A stretch of 64,000 bases of DNA from Allotamlana fucoidanivorans (GCF_006265225.1 NZ_VDCS01000012.1:1-64000); one strand, 5' to 3'; counted from the stretch's first letter, positions 1 to 8,618 are shown. The notes: generated from the letters alone by a model not told the origin. Program-made: numbers and translations.

Positions 1-123
1 ATATCGGTTTCTCAAGTGGTAAAACCATTACTGCCATTTTTGCTAATCATGGTATTGGTACTCCTTTTAATAACCTATATCCCTGAAATTTCTATGTATT
101 TACCAAATTTGTTTGGGCTTTAA
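1..123 (+). CDS. TRAP transporter large permease (DctM-like), C-terminal end only
   Basis: The window opens inside a gene. The last 40 residues, read in frame from base 1 to a TAA stop, are a very hydrophobic segment followed by a short tail containing ITYIPEIS and ending in LPNLFGL. That ending is typical of the large membrane subunit of TRAP (tripartite ATP-independent periplasmic) transporters, which import organic acids using an ion gradient. The rest of the gene and its partners (small permease DctQ, binding protein DctP) would lie upstream of the window. The assignment rests on this short tail alone and is an inference from recognition of the C-terminal pattern. Confidence 0.6.
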   Translation: MSVSQVVKPLLPFLLIMVLVLLLITYIPEISMYLPNLFGL

Positions 124-227
124 GAACAGCCTATTAAAATATAGCGATAGAAGAGTAGTTTTTTGCTCTAAAGCACACGTGGCATAAGTGGATATAATAA
201 TTCTAAAAACTTTTTTAAAGAAGTATT

Positions 228-380
228 TTAGTCTAGGGCATTTCTAGTCACATACCAACGCCAACCAATAATTGCTAATTGAAATTTAGTAGCCTTTGAA
301 AGATCCAACTTTTTTTTAGAATAGCTGGGTAAAATAGCTTTATTAATTTTAGCCAAAACGTTAAAAACTTGCTTTTTCAT
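228..380 (-). CDS. Small conserved-looking flavobacterial protein, 50 aa
   Basis: A 50-codon frame on the minus strand starts with ATG and ends with TAA. It encodes a basic peptide beginning MKKQVFNVLAKINKAILPSY, with a central LDLSKATKFQLA segment and a final IIGWRWYVTRNALD. The balanced, ungapped composition resembles a short protein I recognise from many Flavobacteriaceae genomes, where it is sometimes mislabelled as an SsrA-binding protein. No catalytic motif is visible and the function is unknown. It lies convergent to the TRAP permease tail. The call rests on recollection of the family and sensible codon content, so confidence is moderate. Confidence 0.55.
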   Translation of the reverse strand: MKKQVFNVLAKINKAILPSYSKKKLDLSKATKFQLAIIGWRWYVTRNALD

Positions 381-940
381 AGAACAAAAATAGTAAAACT
401 TATTCTAGACTAAGTTTTACATTCTTCTGATTAAATAATTGAAAGTATAAAGAGTATAAATTCAACTAAAAGTTTGGCAAGTATGATCATTAGTTTTGGT
501 TTTAAGGGTTAATAAATAGATGTTGTTTGCTCAATGAGTTTTCAATATATATTTTAGAGTATATTATCTCCAAACGTTTTGATAAAAATTGATGAAATTG
601 AATACTAATGTGTAAGTGAAAAAACAAATTACGTTTCGATATTTTATATTGTATCTTTGAATTTGTTTTTAATTGAAACTTATTTTTGTTTTTTAATTGT
701 TTTTTGAAATAATTCAAGAGGGTTTTATGCCTGCTTTTTATAAACCAAGGAGGATTTTGCTATTAAAATCATGGTTTTCTTACATTTCGTTTTTTTGGAA
801 CAGAATTATTACCGTTAAATGTATTGAGTTTTGCTCCGTTATTATTAATATAAAAATGCTTTATTTTAATGTTTTTGTTTTTGTTAGAAATAAGTAACTT
901 GTTGGCAAAAACAAGGTTGTTAAATATAATTTTTTAGGGT
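381..940. other. Very A+T-rich intergenic stretch with one promoter-like box
   Basis: About 560 bases separate the 50-aa minus-strand gene from the SYLF gene. Open frames exist on both strands (minus 502-717, plus 697-897), but their products are low-complexity, rich in Lys/Asn/Phe, and look like chance frames in A+T-rich DNA. A TATCTTTG box at 652-659 fits the Bacteroidota -7 consensus TAnnTTTG and could start a transcript with a leader of roughly 270 nt into the SYLF gene. I see no convincing -33 TTG at the right distance and no clear repeat. Confidence 0.4.
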
Positions 941-1492
941 ATGGAATTTAAAGTCTTAAAAGGTAGTCAATTACTTATTTTGGTGTTTGTGTTCACATTT
1001 GTGGGTTCTGCTATCTCTCAAGTTGGTGGTTGGAAACCAGAATTAGAAAATGATGCAAATAATGCATTGTCTGAAATGATAAGCAATAGTCCTAAATTAA
1101 ATACATTTAAGGAAAAAGCTTATGGATATGTTGTATTTCCAAAGGTAACAAAAGCCGGGTTAGGTATTGGCGGGGCAGCAGGTTCTGGAATGGTTTATCT
1201 TAGTCATGAACCTGTGGGGATTTCAAAATTAAAGCAAGCATCTTTTGGCTTGCAAGCCGGAGGTCAGCAATACAGTGAAGTTATATTCTTTGAAAACAAA
1301 GAAGCTTTTGACCGTTTTACAAGTGGTAAGTTAAAATTTGATGCGCAAGCTTCAGCGGTGGCTATAACGGCAGGAGCTTCTGTTGATGTCGCCTATCAAA
1401 ATGGCGTTGCTGTTTTTACACATACATTAGGCGGTTTAATGTATGAAGCTTCTATTGGCGGACAACACTTTTCATATAAACCAAAGAAGTAA
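941..1492 (+). CDS. SYLF-domain (DUF500/Ysc84-type) secreted lipid-binding protein
   Basis: The 183-aa product has an N-terminal hydrophobic signal segment (about residues 9-27). It then shows the SYLF pattern: a helical start with AYGYVVFPKVTKAGLGIGG, a glycine-rich strand region, and a late FDAQASAVAITAGASVDVAYQNGVAVFTHTLGG-like stretch ending in a short strand tail. SYLF domains bind phosphoinositides in eukaryotes. The bacterial secreted forms are assumed to act in the periplasm or envelope, and their substrate is unknown. The length is normal for a single-domain bacterial member. The gene stands alone, 176 bases before the cation exchanger on the same strand. Family identity is clear from the conserved VFP and glycine motifs; the role is inferred. 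Confidence 0.85.
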   Translation: MEFKVLKGSQLLILVFVFTFVGSAISQVGGWKPELENDANNALSEMISNSPKLNTFKEKAYGYVVFPKVTKAGLGIGGAAGSGMVYLSHEPVGISKLKQASFGLQAGGQQYSEVIFFENKEAFDRFTSGKLKFDAQASAVAITAGASVDVAYQNGVAVFTHTLGGLMYEASIGGQHFSYKPKK

Positions 1493-1668
1493 TCATAGTA
1501 AACCTGAGCTATAAGTTTAAGTGCATTCAAGCTAAAACAAAATCTGATTATAAGGATGGGAGGTTGCTTGATGATTAATAGGTTGAAGTATAAGTAGTCT
1601 TTAAGTAAAATGTCAATTCAAGTTGATTATAACGTTTTACTTTCAGTTATATTCGCAAAAAAAAGTTT

Positions 1669-2610
1669 ATGAGTATACTTTGGGTTGTATTAGGTTTTAT
1701 TTTATTAGTTGTTGGCGGTGAGTATTTGGTAAGGTCTTCAGTAGCCCTTTCTTTTAAGTTCAACGTTTCGAAGATGGTTATAGGTATGACGGTTGTTTCT
1801 TTTGCAACGTCTGCTCCAGAGCTTTTAGTGAGTTTACAAGCTGCTCTAACAGGTTCTCCAGCTATAGCGATTAATAATGTAGTAGGATCTAATATCGCCA
1901 ATATAGGTTTAGTTTTAGGGGTTACGGCTATGATTGGATTCATTACTGTTGATAGATCTTTCTATAGGTTGAACTGGCCAGCAATGATGTTGTTTTCCAT
2001 GTTACTCTATTATTTTTTGAAGAATGATAATAAACTATCAACCATTGAAGGAGGTATTTTATTTGCGGGTTTGCTCGTTTTTTTAATCGTTTTGATGAAA
2101 AGTGCAAAAAAGGAAGTGGTTGTTGAAGAAGTAGATGAGGCTTTAGCTATAGTGTCTAACTTTAAAATAATTTTATGGATGCTCATTGGGGCAACGGCAC
2201 TTTACTTTGGTAGTGAGTGGTTAGTTGATGGGGCAAAAACTATTGCGCGTTCATTGGGTGTAAGTGAATCTGTAATAGGGGTTTCTCTCATTGCTATAGG
2301 AACCAGTGTGCCAGAAATGGCAGCTTCGGTAATAGCGGCCGCTAGAAAAGAGAAAGCCATTTCTTTGGGAAATTTGATAGGCTCTAATATTTTTAATATC
2401 GGTTCAGTTTTAGGTTTAACAGCTTTAGTAAAACCGATTCCTGTAACAGAGACTTCTATATTAACTGTGGATGTTGTTTGGATGCTTGCTTATGCAGCTC
2501 TTTTATTGCCGCTTATATTCTTGCCTAAAAGCATGCAAATAAGCAGGTGGAAAGGTTTTGTGTTAGTAATAGGTTACGGCGTTTTTATGTTTTTATTATT
2601 TACTTCGTAA
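1669..2610 (+). CDS. yrbG: Calcium/sodium antiporter of the CaCA family (YrbG-like)
   Basis: The 313-residue inner-membrane protein has about ten hydrophobic segments arranged as two homologous halves. Each half carries an alpha-repeat: ATSAPELLVS near residue 46 followed by GSNIANIG, and GTSVPEMAAS near residue 211 followed by GSNIFNIG. These acidic Pro-Glu signatures form the ion-binding sites of the K+-independent Na+/Ca2+ exchanger family. The length matches bacterial YrbG-type members of about 310-325 aa. A charged loop rich in Glu/Lys/Val near residues 145-160 separates the halves. The gene is followed by a near-perfect hairpin at 2648-2679 shared with the convergent glnII. Transport of Ca2+ against Na+ is family knowledge and is not proved here. 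Confidence 0.92.
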   Translation: MSILWVVLGFILLVVGGEYLVRSSVALSFKFNVSKMVIGMTVVSFATSAPELLVSLQAALTGSPAIAINNVVGSNIANIGLVLGVTAMIGFITVDRSFYRLNWPAMMLFSMLLYYFLKNDNKLSTIEGGILFAGLLVFLIVLMKSAKKEVVVEEVDEALAIVSNFKIILWMLIGATALYFGSEWLVDGAKTIARSLGVSESVIGVSLIAIGTSVPEMAASVIAAARKEKAISLGNLIGSNIFNIGSVLGLTALVKPIPVTETSILTVDVVWMLAYAALLLPLIFLPKSMQISRWKGFVLVIGYGVFMFLLFTS

Positions 2611-2647
2611 ATATGAAAGTAGAATTAATTGGTAAAAGTAAATAAAT

Positions 2648-2679
2648 AAAAAACTCACATTGTTAAATGTGAGTTTTTT
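2648..2679. terminator. Bidirectional intrinsic terminator between yrbG-like gene and glnII
   Basis: A 14-bp perfect inverted repeat (AAAAAACTCACATT and its complement) is separated by a 4-base GTTA loop. Its A- and T-rich outer ends give a T run in either direction. It sits between two convergent genes, so it can stop both transcripts. Confidence 0.85.
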
Positions 2680-2705
2680 ATTATGAACAAAACTAGCGTT
2701 ATATA

Positions 2706-3728
2706 TTAAACGTTTGCAGATTTAACCGTTTTAATAATTCTAGCCGCAATTTTATAAGGGTCACCGTTTGAAGCTGGTCTTCTATCTTCAAGCCATCCTT
2801 TGTACCCTTTTTCAACAGTGATAATAGGAATACGAATTGATGCACCACGGTCAGAAACTCCATAAGAGAAATCAGTAATAGCAGCGGTTTCGTGTAACCC
2901 TGTTAAACGTTGGTCGTTAAACTCACCGTAAACAGCAATGTGCTCATCAACTACAGGACGGAAAGCTTCACATATTTTTTCATAAATCTCTTTAGAACCA
3001 CAAGTTCTTAAAGTATTGTTAGAGAAGTTGGCATGCATGCCAGAACCATTCCAGTCCATATCTTTACCTAATGGTTTTGGGTGGTAATCAATGTAGTATC
3101 CGTATTTTTCTGTTAAACGGTCTAATAAATATCTAGCAACCCAAATTTCGTCACCAGCTTTTTTAGCACCTTTAGCAAATAATTGGAATTCCCATTGTCC
3201 ACAAGCAACCTCTTGGTTGATTCCTTCAAAATTTAATCCAGCAGCAATACATAAATCAGCATGCTCTTCAACTAAATCTCTACCGTGTGTGTTTTTTCCA
3301 CCTACTGAACAGTAATACATACCTTGAGGAGCTGGATAACCACCAACAGGGAATCCTAAAGGTAGTTGTGTTGCAGTATCCATGATAAAATATTCTTGCT
3401 CAAAACCAAACCAGAAATCATCATCCTCATCATCAATGGTAGCTCTACCGTTAGAAACGTGAGGCGTTCCATCTGCATTCATAACTTCAGTCATTACTAA
3501 ATAACCATTAACACGCTCTGGGTCAGGGTAAATAGCAACAGGAACTAATAAACAGTCAGAAGAACCTCCTTCAGCTTGTCTTGTTGAAGATCCGTCAAAA
3601 GACCAATTTCCAATTTCTTCTAATGTTCCTTGGAAGTTTTCATGCTCCTCTACTTTGGTTTTACTTCTCATATTCTGAGTTGGGAAATACCCATCTAACC
3701 AAATGTATTCTAATTTAATTTTTGCCAT
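2706..3728 (-). CDS. glnII: Type II glutamine synthetase (beta-grasp GSII)
   Basis: The 340-aa enzyme condenses glutamate and ammonia at the cost of ATP to make glutamine in the cytoplasm. The N-terminus shows the short beta-grasp domain of GSII (IKLEYIWLDGYFPTQNMRSK), with WSFDGSSTRQAEG near residue 40. The catalytic core shows FWFGFEQEYFIMD and the ammonia/ATP-site segment WNGSGMHANFSN, then SDRGASIRIP near the end. The length is that of bacterial and eukaryotic GSII (about 330-370 aa), far shorter than GSI. I chose the ATG giving MAKIKLEYIW, because the 33 in-frame residues further upstream are low-complexity and run through the promoter-like box. It is divergent from the type III enzyme glnN, an unusual but recurring pairing in Bacteroidota. 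Confidence 0.93.
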   Translation of the reverse strand: MAKIKLEYIWLDGYFPTQNMRSKTKVEEHENFQGTLEEIGNWSFDGSSTRQAEGGSSDCLLVPVAIYPDPERVNGYLVMTEVMNADGTPHVSNGRATIDDEDDDFWFGFEQEYFIMDTATQLPLGFPVGGYPAPQGMYYCSVGGKNTHGRDLVEEHADLCIAAGLNFEGINQEVACGQWEFQLFAKGAKKAGDEIWVARYLLDRLTEKYGYYIDYHPKPLGKDMDWNGSGMHANFSNNTLRTCGSKEIYEKICEAFRPVVDEHIAVYGEFNDQRLTGLHETAAITDFSYGVSDRGASIRIPIITVEKGYKGWLEDRRPASNGDPYKIAARIIKTVKSANV

Positions 3729-3767
3729 AATAAATATTTTATGATTGTAATATTGATAATAATGACA

Positions 3768-3775
3768 CAAATATA
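3768..3775 (-). promoter_or_regulatory. Putative glnII -7 promoter box
   Basis: On the minus strand this reads TATATTTG, a perfect match to the Bacteroidota -7 consensus TAnnTTTG, placed 40 bases before the glnII start codon. No obvious TTG -33 element lies upstream, which suggests activator dependence or a weak promoter. Confidence 0.55.
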
Positions 3776-3839
3776 AATTTTTATATAAATACTCTATATA
3801 TTTAGGGGGTGTTTTCCTAAACATCAAACTTATTTTTAT

Positions 3840-3865
3840 TTATACCCTATTTTTTTTGGGTATAA
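3840..3865. promoter_or_regulatory. Inverted repeat in the glnII-glnN divergent region (candidate operator)
   Basis: TTATACCC and GGGTATAA form a perfect 8-bp inverted repeat with a 10-base, T-rich spacer. It lies between the divergent glnII and glnN genes and is the only G+C-bearing symmetric element in that 266-base region. It could bind a nitrogen-responsive dimeric regulator. It has no long T tail, so it is not a terminator. Confidence 0.4.
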
Positions 3866-3994
3866 TTAAAAAATAATTGGTTTTTTTATTTAAAAACTGA
3901 AAAAATGTTAACAATAAATTTTTGAGTTGTAAGGCTTATTTGATGAAGCTGATTATTTTTGCTTTTCAATTCATTTTCAATTCATTTTTAAAGA

Positions 3995-6181
3995 ATGGCT
4001 ACATTAAGATTACATGCTATTAAAAAGTCTCTTGATTCAAAACCAGTCGTTTTTGAGGAACATGAGCGCCGATCAGTTTTGTTTGGAAAAAATGTGTTTA
4101 ATGAAAACACAATGCGTCAATATTTAACCAAAGATGCCTTTTTAGGGGTGATGGATGCCGTTCGGTATGGTAAAAAAATAGACAGAGCCATTGCAGATCA
4201 AGTCGCTTCTTCAATGAAAGATTGGGCTCTATCTAAAGGTGTGACCCACTACACACATTGGTTTCAACCCTTAACAGGTGCTACGGCCGAGAAGCATGAT
4301 GCGTTCTTTGAAACGGTTGGAGAAGGCAATTCTATTGAAAAGTTTGGAGGCTCGCAATTGGTACAGCAAGAGCCTGATGCGTCTAGTTTTCCAAGTGGAG
4401 GTATTCGGAATACCTTCGAGGCTAGAGGTTATACAGCGTGGGATCCTACTTCGCCAGCTTTTATTTATGATACTACGCTGTGCATACCTACCATCTTTGT
4501 GGCTTATACCGGAGAGGCTTTAGATTATAAAACACCGCTTTTAAGAGCGTTACACGCTGTTGATGATGCGGCTACAGCGGTTTGTAAATATTTTGATAAG
4601 AATGTTAAAAAAGTTGTTTCCTCTTTGGGGTGGGAGCAGGAATATTTTTTGATAGACAAGCGGTTAGCAACTAGCCGCCCCGATATTATGTTAACGGGAC
4701 GAACTTTATTAGGACATTCGTCAGCCAAAGGACAGCAACTCGATGATCATTATTTTGGATCGATTCCTAAAAGAGCATTAAATTTCATGAAAGAGTTGGA
4801 AACCGAATGTATGCTTTTAGGGATTCCATTGAAGACAAGACATAATGAAGTGGCTCCTAATCAATTTGAATTGGCTCCTATTTTTGAAGAGGCCAATCTG
4901 GCTGTAGATCATAATGCTTTATTAATGGATATTATGGGGCGGGTGGCTTCAAAACATAATTTTAAGGTACTGCTTCATGAAAAACCATTTGCAGGAGTGA
5001 ATGGCTCGGGAAAACACAATAACTGGTCGCTGTCTACAGATACGGGTGTAAATCTTCTAGCTCCAGGAAAAACACCAATGAGTAGCCTTCAATTTCTTAC
5101 ATTTTTTATTAATACTATAAAGGCGGTACACGAACATGAAGCATTGTTAAGAGCTGCTATTGCGTCTGCTAGTAATGATCATAGATTAGGAGCCAACGAA
5201 GCGCCGCCGGCAATAATTTCTGTGTTTATAGGAGAGCAATTAACGCGAGTTTTAGAGGAGTTAGAAGGGGTGACTAAAGGGAAATTGTCGCCTAAAGAGA
5301 AAACAGAACTCAAGTTAAATGTGGTGGGTAAAATTCCAGACGTACTTTTAGATAATACAGATAGGAATAGAACGTCACCTTTTGCATTTACGGGAAATAA
5401 ATTTGAGTTTAGGGCAGTAGGATCAATGGCAAATTGCGGAAATCCCATGACAGTGTTAAATACCATTGTGGCAAAGCAGTTGAAAGATTTTAAGAAAGAA
5501 GTTGATACGTTAATAGATAAGAAAGATTTAAAGAAAGATGAAGCGGTATTTAATGTGCTAAGAGAATATATAAAGTCAACAAAGCCTATTCTTTTTGAAG
5601 GTAATGGCTATGATGCTGCCTGGGAAGCTGAAGCGAAAAAAAGAGGGTTAAGTAACAATAAAACCACTCCTGAGGCTTTAAAAGCTAGAATATCTAAGGC
5701 TTCAATAGCTTTGTTTGAAGAAATGGGGGTAATGAGTGCTATTGAAACTAAAGCGCGTTATGAAATTGAAATTGAAGCTTATATTTTGCATATTCAAATT
5801 GAGAGTCGCGTCTTGGCTGATGTGGCAAGAAATCATATAGTGCCAACGGCTGTAAAGTATCAAAATATTCTGATTGAAAATGTAAGAGGCTTGAAAGAGA
5901 TTTTTGAAAATAACTACAAAACGGTTTCTAAAGAACAAATTAATTTAATTGAGCAAATATCAAGTCATATTGAAGGTATTAATGCTAATGTGACTAAAAT
6001 GATTGAAGCCAGAAAACATGCCAATCAAATGGATAACATAGAAAAGAAGGCAGAGTATTATTGTAACCATGTAAAGTCACTTTTTGATGATATTAGATAT
6101 CATTGCGATAAATTAGAATTGCTTGTTGATGATGAAATTTGGCCCTTAACAAAGTATAGAGAGTTATTATTTACAAGATAG
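3995..6181 (+). CDS. glnN: Type III glutamine synthetase (GSIII, GlnN)
   Basis: The 728-aa protein matches the length of GSIII (about 700-730 aa), the long hexameric-ring glutamine synthetase of Bacteroidota and cyanobacteria. Visible signatures are the N-terminal VFGKNVF-like segment (here RSVLFGKNVFNENTMR), THYTHWFQPLTG near residue 87 (the family's FQPLTG signature), SLGWEQEYFLID for metal binding, RHNEVAPNQFELAP, and NGSGKHNNWSLST for the ATP/ammonia site. The C-terminal third is a helical domain particular to GSIII. It catalyses the same ATP-dependent reaction as the adjacent glnII product, so the cell carries two unrelated isoforms side by side, probably used at different ammonia levels. 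It is followed by a clear terminator. Confidence 0.95.
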   Translation: MATLRLHAIKKSLDSKPVVFEEHERRSVLFGKNVFNENTMRQYLTKDAFLGVMDAVRYGKKIDRAIADQVASSMKDWALSKGVTHYTHWFQPLTGATAEKHDAFFETVGEGNSIEKFGGSQLVQQEPDASSFPSGGIRNTFEARGYTAWDPTSPAFIYDTTLCIPTIFVAYTGEALDYKTPLLRALHAVDDAATAVCKYFDKNVKKVVSSLGWEQEYFLIDKRLATSRPDIMLTGRTLLGHSSAKGQQLDDHYFGSIPKRALNFMKELETECMLLGIPLKTRHNEVAPNQFELAPIFEEANLAVDHNALLMDIMGRVASKHNFKVLLHEKPFAGVNGSGKHNNWSLSTDTGVNLLAPGKTPMSSLQFLTFFINTIKAVHEHEALLRAAIASASNDHRLGANEAPPAIISVFIGEQLTRVLEELEGVTKGKLSPKEKTELKLNVVGKIPDVLLDNTDRNRTSPFAFTGNKFEFRAVGSMANCGNPMTVLNTIVAKQLKDFKKEVDTLIDKKDLKKDEAVFNVLREYIKSTKPILFEGNGYDAAWEAEAKKRGLSNNKTTPEALKARISKASIALFEEMGVMSAIETKARYEIEIEAYILHIQIESRVLADVARNHIVPTAVKYQNILIENVRGLKEIFENNYKTVSKEQINLIEQISSHIEGINANVTKMIEARKHANQMDNIEKKAEYYCNHVKSLFDDIRYHCDKLELLVDDEIWPLTKYRELLFTR

Positions 6182-6193
6182 TTTATAACTTAT

Positions 6194-6224
6194 AAAATCC
6201 TGCTTGAAAAAGGCAGGATTTTTT
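6194..6224 (+). terminator. Intrinsic terminator after glnN
   Basis: A 10-bp inverted repeat (AAAATCCTGC with GCAGGATTTT) around a 9-base loop runs into a T tract, 13 bases after the glnN stop codon. Confidence 0.85.
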
Positions 6225-6236
6225 AATTCAAAAAAG

Positions 6237-6244
6237 TAAATTTG
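6237..6244 (+). promoter_or_regulatory. Putative -7 promoter box for the PurM-like gene
   Basis: TAAATTTG matches TAnnTTTG and lies 17 bases before the start codon, directly after the glnN terminator. The transcript would have a leader of only about ten bases. No well-spaced TTG was found. Confidence 0.45.
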
Positions 6245-6261
6245 CACCACAATATAACATT

Positions 6262-7440
6262 ATGAGTCAAGAAGTTTCAAAAAGGTATGCCCAACGTGGT
6301 GTTTCGGCATCAAAAGAAGATGTGCACAATGCAATAAAAAATATTGATAAAGGCTTATTTCCTAAAGCGTTTTGTAAAATAGTGCCCGACTATCTTACAG
6401 ATGATGAGGATTATTGCTTAATTATGCATGCAGATGGGGCTGGAACAAAATCATCATTGGCTTACATGTACTGGAAAGAAACAGGTGATCTTTCAGTGTG
6501 GAAGGGTATTGCGCAAGACGCCTTAATCATGAATATTGATGATTTGTTATGTGTTGGTGCTACAGATAATATTATGTTGTCTTCAACTATTGGTAGAAAC
6601 AAGAATGTAATTCCAGGAGAGGTTATTTCTGCTATCATTAATGGTACAGAAGAGCTTTTAAAAGATTTGAAATTGTTTGGCGTTACCATTTATTCTACCG
6701 GGGGTGAAACTGCTGATGTTGGTGATTTGGTTAGAACCATTATTGTGGATTCTACAGTGACCGCTAGAATGAAGCGAAGCGATGTTATAGATAATGCAAA
6801 TATTCAAGCTGGAGATGTAATTGTGGGCTTAGAAAGTTTTGGTCAAGCAAGTTATGAGAAAGACTATAACGGCGGTATGGGGAGTAATGGTTTAACTTCT
6901 GCTAGGCATGATGTGTTTAGTAAGTATTTAGCTGAAAAATATCCTGAAAGTTTTGATGCTTCTGTTCCTGAAGACTTGGTGTATTCGGGTGGGGTACGAT
7001 TAACAGATGCTGTGGCAAATGCGCCAATTGACGCAGGTAAACTGGTGTTATCACCAACAAGAACCTATGCACCTATCATAAAAAAGATTTTATCGAAATA
7101 TAACAGAGCTAACATTCATGGTATGGTGCACTGCTCAGGTGGTGCTCAAACTAAAATTCTTCATTTTGTTGATCAGTTTCATATTGTGAAAGATAATATG
7201 TTCTCAATTCCACCTTTATTCAAATTGATTCAAGAGCAATCAAAAACAGATTGGAAAGAAATGTATCAAGTGTTTAATTGTGGACACCGAATGGAATTGT
7301 ACGTTTCTCCTGATGTGGCTGAAAATATAATAGAGATTTCTAAATCGTTTAATGTTGATGCTAAAATTATAGGAAGAGTTGAAGCTTCAAAAACTAAAAA
7401 GCTTACAATAAAATCAGAATACGGTGAGTTTACATATTAA
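6262..7440 (+). CDS. purM: Phosphoribosylformylglycinamidine cyclo-ligase (AIR synthase, PurM-type)
   Basis: The 392-aa product belongs to the PurM/AIR-synthase fold, which closes the imidazole ring of FGAM with ATP to give AIR in purine synthesis. Visible features are the metal- and nucleotide-binding N-terminal half (HADGAGTKSSLAYMYWKETG, DALIMNIDDLLCVGAT), the central GVTIYSTGGETADVGDLVRT segment, and the C-terminal AIRS_C half with the GLTSARHDVF and MVHCSGG motifs. It is about 45 residues longer than enterobacterial PurM and diverged from it, as is usual for Bacteroidota. No other pur gene is adjacent. The fold is certain. That it is the cell's purine-pathway enzyme, rather than a related ATP-dependent synthase, is likely but inferred. 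Confidence 0.85.
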   Translation: MSQEVSKRYAQRGVSASKEDVHNAIKNIDKGLFPKAFCKIVPDYLTDDEDYCLIMHADGAGTKSSLAYMYWKETGDLSVWKGIAQDALIMNIDDLLCVGATDNIMLSSTIGRNKNVIPGEVISAIINGTEELLKDLKLFGVTIYSTGGETADVGDLVRTIIVDSTVTARMKRSDVIDNANIQAGDVIVGLESFGQASYEKDYNGGMGSNGLTSARHDVFSKYLAEKYPESFDASVPEDLVYSGGVRLTDAVANAPIDAGKLVLSPTRTYAPIIKKILSKYNRANIHGMVHCSGGAQTKILHFVDQFHIVKDNMFSIPPLFKLIQEQSKTDWKEMYQVFNCGHRMELYVSPDVAENIIEISKSFNVDAKIIGRVEASKTKKLTIKSEYGEFTY

Positions 7441-7516
7441 TATTTGCATTTTTGTTGAAATGGAATAATTTTTGATAACAAATGTACTTTGTTAAATTAA
7501 CCTTTTGTTTTTGTAT

Positions 7517-8479
7517 ATGAGAATACTCCTTTTTCTTGTGGTTTGCATGGTATTTAATAATGCTTATACACAACCTAATTGGTTGTTTTTAAGGGAAAAG
7601 GAGAAGGTATATGAAGGGCCGCAGTGGAAACAAGTTAACAAGGCTTCTTTAGATTTAAATCAATCTTCATTTGTAAACTGGAATGCTGGGGGTACCAATT
7701 CTATCTCTGGGCTTGTAGATGGCAAGTCTATGCTAAATTACAAGGATAAGTTTTATGTTTGGAACAATGATATTCATATGCGGTATGGTATCAATGCACA
7801 ACAGGATAGAGAAACAAGAAAAACAGATGATTTAATAGAATTGAATTCTAATATTGGGTATCGATCAGATTCAAAGTCTAATTGGTACTACATGGCTCGA
7901 ATGAATTTTAGAACCCAATTTACAAATGGGTATAAATACCCAAATACTGAAAATCCTATCTCTAAATTTATGGCACCTGGTTATGTGTTTTTTGGGGGAG
8001 GAATAGAGTATGGTAAGGATATTCAAGAGTTGTCGTTCTATTTTTCACCACTTACCTTAAAAGGCACATTTGTGTTAGATGAAAATTTGGCTAATTCGGG
8101 GTCTTTTGGGGTAACTCCTGCTGTTTATGATGATGAGGGAAATCTGATAACGCCAGGTGAGCGATTTAGAAAAGAATTTGGGGTGTTGTTAACCAATGCT
8201 TATGAAATGGATCTGGCTCAAAACATTAATGTAAAACATCAAATTAGTTTGTATTCTGATTATCTTAATAAATTTGGAAATATAGACCTAGATTGGCGTT
8301 TAGATTTTGCGTTTAAAGTAAATAGTTTTATGAGGGCTACTTTAGGGTCTCATATGCGTTATGATGATGATGTAAAAACAAAAGTTCCTTCAGAGGAAAA
8401 TCCAGGCGAATTTGATGAAAGAGGCGCTAAATTACAGTGGAAACAGTTTCTTGGTATTGGTGTGGCTTTTGATTTTTAA
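7517..8479 (+). CDS. DUF3078 family putative outer-membrane protein
   Basis: The ATG at 7517 gives a 320-aa protein with a signal peptide (MRILLFLVVCMVFNNAYTQ) and alternating beta-strand pattern typical of outer-membrane barrels. It shows the DUF3078 hallmark SFVNWNAGGTNSISG near residue 50, then repeated strands such as KFYVWNNDIHMRYGI and SNWYYMARMNFRTQF, and it ends on an aromatic residue (VAFDF), as barrel proteins do. An in-frame TTG twelve bases upstream is a less likely start. The family is widespread in Bacteroidota and has no proven function. It follows the PurM-like gene on the same strand after 76 bases and may be separately transcribed. Confidence 0.8.
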   Translation: MRILLFLVVCMVFNNAYTQPNWLFLREKEKVYEGPQWKQVNKASLDLNQSSFVNWNAGGTNSISGLVDGKSMLNYKDKFYVWNNDIHMRYGINAQQDRETRKTDDLIELNSNIGYRSDSKSNWYYMARMNFRTQFTNGYKYPNTENPISKFMAPGYVFFGGGIEYGKDIQELSFYFSPLTLKGTFVLDENLANSGSFGVTPAVYDDEGNLITPGERFRKEFGVLLTNAYEMDLAQNINVKHQISLYSDYLNKFGNIDLDWRLDFAFKVNSFMRATLGSHMRYDDDVKTKVPSEENPGEFDERGAKLQWKQFLGIGVAFDF

Positions 8480-8610
8480 TAATTAATATTCAAGTTTTCT
8501 TAGAATTATTTGTTAACTTTTTCTTGTTGATAAATTTTTAACTTATTGTATAGCAGTGTTTTAGGTTGTTTTTGTGGTGAACTTTATGATTTTTGTCATA
8601 TTTTTAATTG

Positions 8611-8618
8611 TACATTTG
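8611..8618 (+). promoter_or_regulatory. Putative -7 promoter box for the B12-dependent ribonucleotide reductase
   Basis: TACATTTG is a perfect TAnnTTTG match 51 bases before the reductase start, with a TTG 15 bases upstream at 8593-8595, a shorter spacing than usual. No cobalamin-riboswitch B12 box is visible between 8480 and 8669. Confidence 0.5.

Noticed and set aside
502-897. Open frames at 502-717 (minus) and 697-897 (plus)
   Set aside because: Their products are Lys/Asn/Phe-rich low-complexity chains without a clear start context, and one begins with TTG. They look like chance frames in A+T-rich DNA.
2706-3827. Longer start for glnII at 3827
   Set aside because: The extra 33 residues are low-complexity and run through the -7 box and the promoter region; GSII proteins start near MAKIKLEYIW.
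4278-4728. Open frames inside glnN on both strands, and similar frames inside other long genes
   Set aside because: They lie inside a clearly recognised gene in another frame and show no conserved motif; they are shadows of coding sequence.
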